Assembly (NCBI RefSeq): GCF_963676685.1
Contig: NC_092351.1
Location: 42,894,733-42,958,732, forward strand
DNA length: 64,000 bases
Reading direction: 5' to 3'
Source: Mytilus edulis
Taxonomy: Eukaryota; Mollusca; Bivalvia; Mytilida; Mytilidae
Shown: positions 58,650 through 64,000 of the stretch, piece by piece
Position numbering within the stretch: position 1 is the stretch's first letter
Layout of the letters: every line of letters begins with the position of its first letter
Notes under the pieces: generated by a model
The model's input: only the letters and a program-made list of their open reading frames with translations
The model's database searches: none
Told to the model about the DNA's origin: nothing
Program-made: the position numbers and the translations under genes

Positions 58650-59810
58650 CCTCACCTAGGCCTCAATGTGAGGATGGTGACCTAACAGGTCAAAACATAC
58701 ACTATCATCTAAGACTGTTCCTTCACAGATCAGTGAAACATTCCCACTTTTAGGGAAACGTACTGTAACTACGTTGTACAGTTCTGCCATAGAACTAACC
58801 CTTGTCATACACTGCAAACCTCCATACTGTATAACCACAGTTGTAGGAACTTGAAGGCTCCGTCTCGACTTGAGCTGCGAAGAAGGCTCTACCTGGGATT
58901 CAGCTAGTTGTGAAACTTGGTGTCCCAGAAGAATTGCATTTTCATTCTCCGGAGTATGGTGCGCATCTGTGTCAATGTAATTTTCTCTGTTTGCTAGATG
59001 TGTCCGTATAATTAACGCTCAACCTTTCACTCTCAAAGTAAATTTCTTTTTTTTAGTCCATTACTCTGGTGCGTTTTTCCTGTTCAGACACAAAATTGTC
59101 CTCCTCCCCTTCTTTTTGAAGGATTGCTGACTCAATTTGAGTTTTGTTTACAAACACTGACCAGAAATTGGCATTTATCTGAGCAAGTTCCTCAGATTCT
59201 GGAGGATTTCTAGGATTGTAGTTAAATCCTTCGGCTACCATTTCTTGTTGTTCAGGCGTTAAAAAGTGAAGAACTGAAGTTAGGACTCTCCAGTTGAGTA
59301 AACAAGCAGGACTGTTTACCGGTCTCAAACTATACCTGAAAAAGTCTGTCCACCCCATCCCTTAACACACTGTACGATGGATTTGCATCTGTATCCCTGT
59401 AACATGTGTCGAACGGGGAACAAAAGACTCCTCATTAAGGAAGTTCACCAAATCTTTGGCAGTCACTGTTTCCTCCCCGGTTAACAATTTTGCTATGAGC
59501 ATAACTATATACGCTCTATGTTGGTGAAATTTACTATCTTCCATGAGTCTTTTGGAATGATAGGTCTGAAAGATTTCAGAAAGATGTTCCTCAAAACAAT
59601 GTTGTTTTACGTCTCTTATATCGACCACTACTGGGCAATTCTTTACAGGACATTTACGGTCTGTTCGACTTTGAACACATGTCCTCTCTTTTCCTACTTT
59701 TGGGACAAGTATAAAACCCAAGGTTTTCTTTTGTGTCGACTTTGTTAACACATCACTGATTCCTACTGTCCCTACATTGATCAGGCTCAGATTCCTGTGT
59801 AGATGTCGAG
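58650..59810 (-). pseudogene. Retroelement coding remnant after the protease: Cys/His motif region
   Basis: Consecutive minus-strand frames. 59751-59362 has a CPVKNCPVVVD ... H....H zinc-finger-like motif (near residues 34-55). 59358-59053 (MGWTDFFRYSLRP ... LTPEQQEMVAEGFNYNPRNP) continues after a stop or shift. 58838-58656 ends DLLGHHPHIEA. Codon usage and continuity suggest one damaged reading frame downstream of gag and protease. No reverse transcriptase, RNase H or integrase motif was found, so either pol is deleted or this is an unusual element type. Confidence 0.55.
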
Positions 59811-59983
59811 GCCATCATGCCTATGTTGGATTCTACTTGAGGAACGACTGTTTCAATATGAAATTCAGCATTTTGCCTGCTGAGTTGTGTGGCTTGGAAC
59901 CTCTGTGTTGACCCTTTTGTACTGGGTTTCTCATCAGATGATGAATCTGAAGTGTTAGGTCCATGAACATTGTTGACATTTGG

Positions 59984-60400
59984 TTAATGAGACGTATTTT
60001 CACCTCCTAGTATTAGTGGCATGTTTCTATTCTGTACAGTTATTGTTAATTTTCTAACATTCATGACAACTTTATTATGTAAGATAAAGTCACATCCCAG
60101 TATCATATCACATGAAACTGGAGCTACATACAGTTGTTGATTGAACTGCATATCTACAATCTTGAATTTTATAGGACTAGTAAGTCTGCATGGCATTGTC
60201 ATGTTGGTACCAGCACCATACATGGTGGTCTCCCTGATAACATAGTGATCAGGCTCCAAAGTGTAAAAAATTGTGTCCTTTAGAATAGTTACTTCAGAAC
60301 CAGAATCAACTAGTGCAAGTACTTTCTTTCCTACAATATTTACTTCAACTCTAAAGAGTTTAACTTCTCCTTACGATCTCACTGTACCGATACCTAATAC
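59984..60400 (-). pseudogene. Retropepsin-like aspartic protease domain
   Basis: The minus strand reads KLFRVEVNIVGKKVLALVDS and then GSEVTIL: the DSG active-site motif in a family-typical hydrophobic setting (near 60300-60320). It continues to APVSCDMILGCDFIL, the conserved second motif (ILG.DFL type) near 60085-60125. A TAA lies just before KLFRV, so the frame is interrupted. This is a retroelement protease, homodimeric in living relatives; this copy looks dead. Confidence 0.8.
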
Positions 60401-60499
60401 TACTCCTTCAGATTCATGAAAATTATCTTTGTTATTCTCATCAAAAGATACTTGTTTAGATGTTTGCTCTTTCTGTACTGACTGTCTACTTACTGTATC

Positions 60500-61500
60500 T
60501 TGAAAATAAAGGTCTGGACAGTCTTTAATATAGTGACCTTGCTAGTGACAATTAAAGAATTCATTATCATAATAACCACGTCTAGTATATCTCATGTGAC
60601 CTGAAATATTCCTCCGCCCACGACCTCTGCTATTATCACGTCTAGGCGAATAATCAGAATACCTGTTGTCTTGGTTAGGTGACCTGAAACTCTGACTGGT
60701 TCCATGTTTGGCTGATTGTTCCTGAACCAAACTAGTTACTGTTGACATCATTTTCTCTATATACTTCTCATACTGGACTTGGTGCTACCTACACCAAGAA
60801 CTACTGGTGAGTTAACTGACTTCTTTGTAAGAGATTTCTCTTCCTTCTTGCTAGTTTTCTGGATGGCACTGACTGCCTTTCTAGTGTGCTGACACCATCT
60901 AATCATATCCAAGGCTGCATCCATGGACTTTGGTTTAGAGATACAAGCTTCTGCTCCAGCAACTGTATAATTACAACCCTGACAAATTCTCATGATTACC
61001 TGTTCAGTCATTAGTTGTTCAATGTACCTGCTATATGCTCTAGTGGCGAGAGTCGACACTCTTTCCGACCACTCCTCCAAGGTCTCCTTTTCTCCTTGGG
61101 CACTTGTCTGGAACTGAACCTGTGAGGTTTTTGGCAGTTCTTGATGACCAAATCTCTTGTTCATATTAGATATGATACCAGTAAGTAAGTACCAGGAGTA
61201 AGGTGTAATAATCACTGGCTGCATCATCTAGACACCAGCAGAGCTGTTCCCTTTTTTGTTCATCTGTCCACTCAGCGATTTTTGCATAACCAGAAAACTT
61301 GGTATGAAAGGCTTTCCAGTTGCTTTTCCCACTATAGCGGAGCGTTGTTGGTATCGAGGACAGAAATTGTCTGTTCTCTATTTTCTTCTTTTTTCTACTT
61401 TCCTGACTGCTTGTAGAACATCTGAATTGGATTCTGACTGGGAGTCACTAGATCCTCTAGACCTTGTAGGACTAGAACGACTACGGTGTAATGGAATACT
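60500..61500 (-). pseudogene. Gag-like polyprotein remnant with damaged zinc knuckle
   Basis: The minus strand begins with a Ser/Asp-rich lead (61500-61400), then SGKSNWKAFHTKFSGYAKIA and EWTDEQKREQLCWCL (61340-61235), typical of Ty3/gypsy-like gag. The next frame (61227-60757) holds LPKTSQVQFQTSAQGEKETL and EEWSERVSTLATRAYSRYIE, the gag central domain. An Arg/Gly-rich stretch follows, then a zinc knuckle FNCH.QGHYIKDC at about 60525-60565. The knuckle's first cysteine is Phe and a stop codon falls inside it. Several shifts make it non-functional. Confidence 0.78.
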
Positions 61501-62059
61501 CCTTACACTTCTTAAAGGTGAGAAATCACGCTGTTGATTCTCATGAGGTCTGTTGTACTCAGGTTCTGACCTTCGCTTTGTTCTGGTCTGACGGTATGCT
61601 GAAACATATGACGTGTCAGAATCACCTGTATATTTATGTTTAGGATCACTTTTTCGTTGTCTCCCATAGTAATCACTGTTATATAATAGTTCGTTTCTGT
61701 TTGTGTAATATTTTTACGTTGTGTTTCCGTTGTGTCGTTTGTTTTCTCCTATATTTGAGTGTGAATTCACATTACTATAAGACGTGTCATGGTACTTTTC
61801 TATCCCAAATTCATGTATTTGGTTTTGATTTTATATTGGTTATTCTCATCGGATTTTGTCTAATGCTTAGTCCGTTGCTGTGTGTGTTACATTTTAATGT
61901 TGTGTCGCTGTTCTCCTCTAATATTTAATGCGTTTTCCTCGGTTATAGTTTGTTACCCCGATTTTGATTTTGTCCATAGATTTGAGTTTTGCACAGCGGT
62001 ATACTACTGTTGCCTTTATTTAAAAAGAAGGTCACATGAGTAAGGATTCATTAAGGTCA
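61501..62059. other. Upstream flank of the retroelement
   Basis: The 5' long terminal repeat should be here if intact; no paired block was identified. The rest is T-rich with no exon. Confidence 0.35.
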
Positions 62060-62290
62060 AAAATATTCACTTGTAACACGACTGGTGTCTCATTTGGAGC
62101 AGGATCTGCTTACCCTTCCGGTGTACCTGAGATCACCCCCAGTTTTTGTTGCTTAGTCTTTAGTTGTCTATGTTGTGTCTTCTGTTCTATTGTTTGTCTG
62201 TTTGTCTTTTTATTATTGTACATGGCGTTAAAGTTTGTTTTCGATCAATGAGTTTAACTGTCCCTCTGTTATCTTTCGTCCCTCTCGTGC
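62060..62290 (+). repeat. Dispersed repeat R1
   Basis: 'CACGACTGGTGTCTCATTTG', 'GAGCAGGATCTGCTTACCCT', 'TCCGGTGTACCTGAGATCAC', 'CCCCAGTTTTTGTTGCTTAG', then 'TGTCCCTCTGTTATCTTTCG'. The frame at 62036-62251 is read-through of the repeat. Confidence 0.82.
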
Positions 62291-62439
62291 AAGTTAATAA
62301 ATCCCTAGCGATGTTTTTTGGCTTACATTTGTACATGTGGTAGATTGATTTCCTATGCTCAGGAATAACACTTATTAGATGAAGGGTTCTAATGTTTATT
62401 TACCAGCAGTTATATATATATTAAAACAAATCACATGTA

Positions 62440-62675
62440 GAGTGAGGTTAACTGGTAAGGTTAAACTAAGGATTTTCTTATCTCAGGCATAGATTACCTT
62501 AGCCGTATTTGGCACAACTTTTGGTAATTTTGGATCCTCGATGCTCTCAACTTTATAACTTGTTTGGCTTTATAAATATTTTGATATGAGCGTAACTGAT
62601 GAGTCTTATGTACAAAGTCGAAACGCGCGTCTGGCGTGCTAAATTATAATCCAGGTACCTTTGATACTTATTAAT
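62440..62675 (+). repeat. SINE-like repeat R4, good copy
   Basis: 'GGATTTTCTTATCTCAGGCA', 'TAGATTACCTTAGCCGTATT', 'TTTGGATCCTCGATGCTCTC', 'GATATGAGCGTAACTGATGA' and 'AACGCGCGTCTGGCGTGCTA', ending 'CCAGGTACCTTTGATACTTA'. Confidence 0.85.
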
Positions 62676-63564
62676 GGCACATTCGTGTGTTCTACAAAAT
62701 AAGTCCATGTGACCAAATGTCTCTCGTGTTTTTATTTATTCTATGGAATATAACATTACCGTTAAGTCACAAGGGGAACAAGCAATGTTTGTCAAACGTA
62801 AAATATTAAAAATACTGAACTCAGAGTTAAAATCTTCACGAAAGTTCCTGAGCAAATGGCAAAAACCAAAAAATCAAACACATAAAACGAATGAATAACA
62901 AATGTCATATTCCTGACTTGGTAGAGTCTGATAAGTCCCAAAATACATATACCATCATGGGTCCAATTACAGGATTGATAAGTCTATGTCGTCAAATGAC
63001 TTGATAATCCCTGAGTGTGTAAATTACAAGTAGTAAATAGAACTTTTTTTTTTTCCAAGGGATAAACAACATTTAAGGTCAAAATAATTTTCACCTATTT
63101 ACATTAGATGTAAACCATGTACATCATTTTCTTGCCCATTGATATGAACTCGTCCGTTCCATTCTTTTGAGGCATATATAGTTCTATATGCTTATATCAA
63201 CATATTTATGATCGTTTTTAAAGTGCACAGACTCCTTTTCCTCTTACTTCGAAAAGGATAAACCGATTTGCTTTCTAGTATGCTTCTTTACGTATATGCA
63301 TGGAGAAGTGTGTTTAACTTTATCAACAACAAGGGTCCAAGCGTTCGTAGTAATATGTTACAAAGATGTCCCGCTTTAGGTTAAAGTTTTTGGCTAACGT
63401 GTTTTGGTCAAAGTTGTTTAAAATAAAGTTTAAGTTCAACGCATGTTCCCTATGCTTTGATCTCTCTAATATTAATTAGAGTTTTGACTCCACTTGCACG
63501 GTCCATAGACATAGAAAATGAAATCCGAGTGAGGCATCCGTGTACAATGGACATATTCTTGTTT
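62676..63564. other. Intergenic, nothing recognised
   Basis: No exon or repeat recognised. Confidence 0.4.
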
Positions 63565-64000
63565 AAGTAAAATTGAGAAAGGAAATGGTGAATATGTCAA
63601 AGCGACAACCACCCGACCATAGAGCAAACAACAGCCGAAGGCAACCAATGGGTCTTCAATGTAGCGAGAATTCCCGCACCCGTAGGTGTCCTTCAGCTGG
63701 CCCCTAAAATATGCATAATAGTACAGTGATAATGGACGTCATACTAAACTCCGAATTATACACAAGAAACTAAAATTTAAAATCATACAAGACTAACAAA
63801 GGCCAGAGGCTCCTGACTTGGGACAGGCGCAAAATTGCGGCGGGGTTAAACATGTTTATGAGATCTCAACCCTCCCCCTATACCTCTAGCCAATGTAGAA
63901 AAGTAAAAGAATAACAATACGCACATTAAAATTCAGTTCAAGAGAAGTCCGAGTCCGATGTCAAAAGATGTAACAAAAGAAAATAAATAAAATGACAATA
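63565..64000 (+). repeat. Dispersed repeat R2, running off the window end
   Basis: 'AATTGAGAAAGGAAATGGTG', 'ACCACCCGACCATAGAGCAA', 'CAACCAATGGGTCTTCAATG', 'CTCCTGACTTGGGACAGGCG', 'GAGATCTCAACCCTCCCCCT'. It matches 6105-6580 in reverse; the right end is not in the window. Confidence 0.82.

Overview
The window is animal nuclear DNA: AT-rich, mostly non-coding, with split genes whose introns obey GT/AG and with many old transposon copies. Several dispersed repeats, a tandem-core element matching the published bivalve 'pearl' organisation, and the retroelement remnants point to a bivalve mollusc, most likely a mytilid mussel. The organism is inferred from repeat families and gene content, not from a marker gene.

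Two host genes can be reconstructed. (1) On the minus strand, an otopetrin (proton channel family) gene has its stop at 10892. Exons lie at 10892-11778, 12481-12628, 13425-13585, 15406-15754 and 16328-16448, with a short first coding exon at 18410-18444. All junctions are in phase and give 566 aa. A second minus-strand exon at 24254-24471 ends in the same phase and could be an alternative first exon giving 627 aa. (2) On the plus strand, a three-exon gene (32670-32901, 38234-38374, 41102-41445; 238 aa) encodes a four-pass membrane protein of PMP22/claudin-like layout with a Pro/Tyr/Gln-rich tail.

The rest is dominated by mobile DNA. Left part (1-10.4 kb): diverged tandem repeats, an RT remnant at 6.7-7.05 kb and long stretches with no feature. 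Otopetrin region (10.4-24.5 kb): its introns carry a five-copy array that repeats a splice acceptor, a nested foldback-like element with ACACTGAGA arrays, and another inverted-repeat element built from GGCATTTTACAAAATGCC palindromes; a MITE follows at 19.85 kb. Membrane-gene region (32-41.5 kb): intron 1 holds a pearl-like element and a CGAGTG inverted-repeat element. Right part (42-64 kb): a CCGTT-rich tandem duplication, an RT remnant with a nested repeat insertion, a 4.15-kb TIR element carrying broken unknown ORFs and a LINE insertion, a TTAA-flanked MITE, and a decayed gag-protease retroelement (58.65-61.5 kb).

The most striking theme is convergent architecture. Four or five elements with unrelated sequences have long inverted ends assembled from many copies of one short motif, as in Foldback-type elements. 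The 4.15-kb one carries ORFs and is the best candidate for a coding relative. This reading comes from sequence inspection only; no database search was possible.
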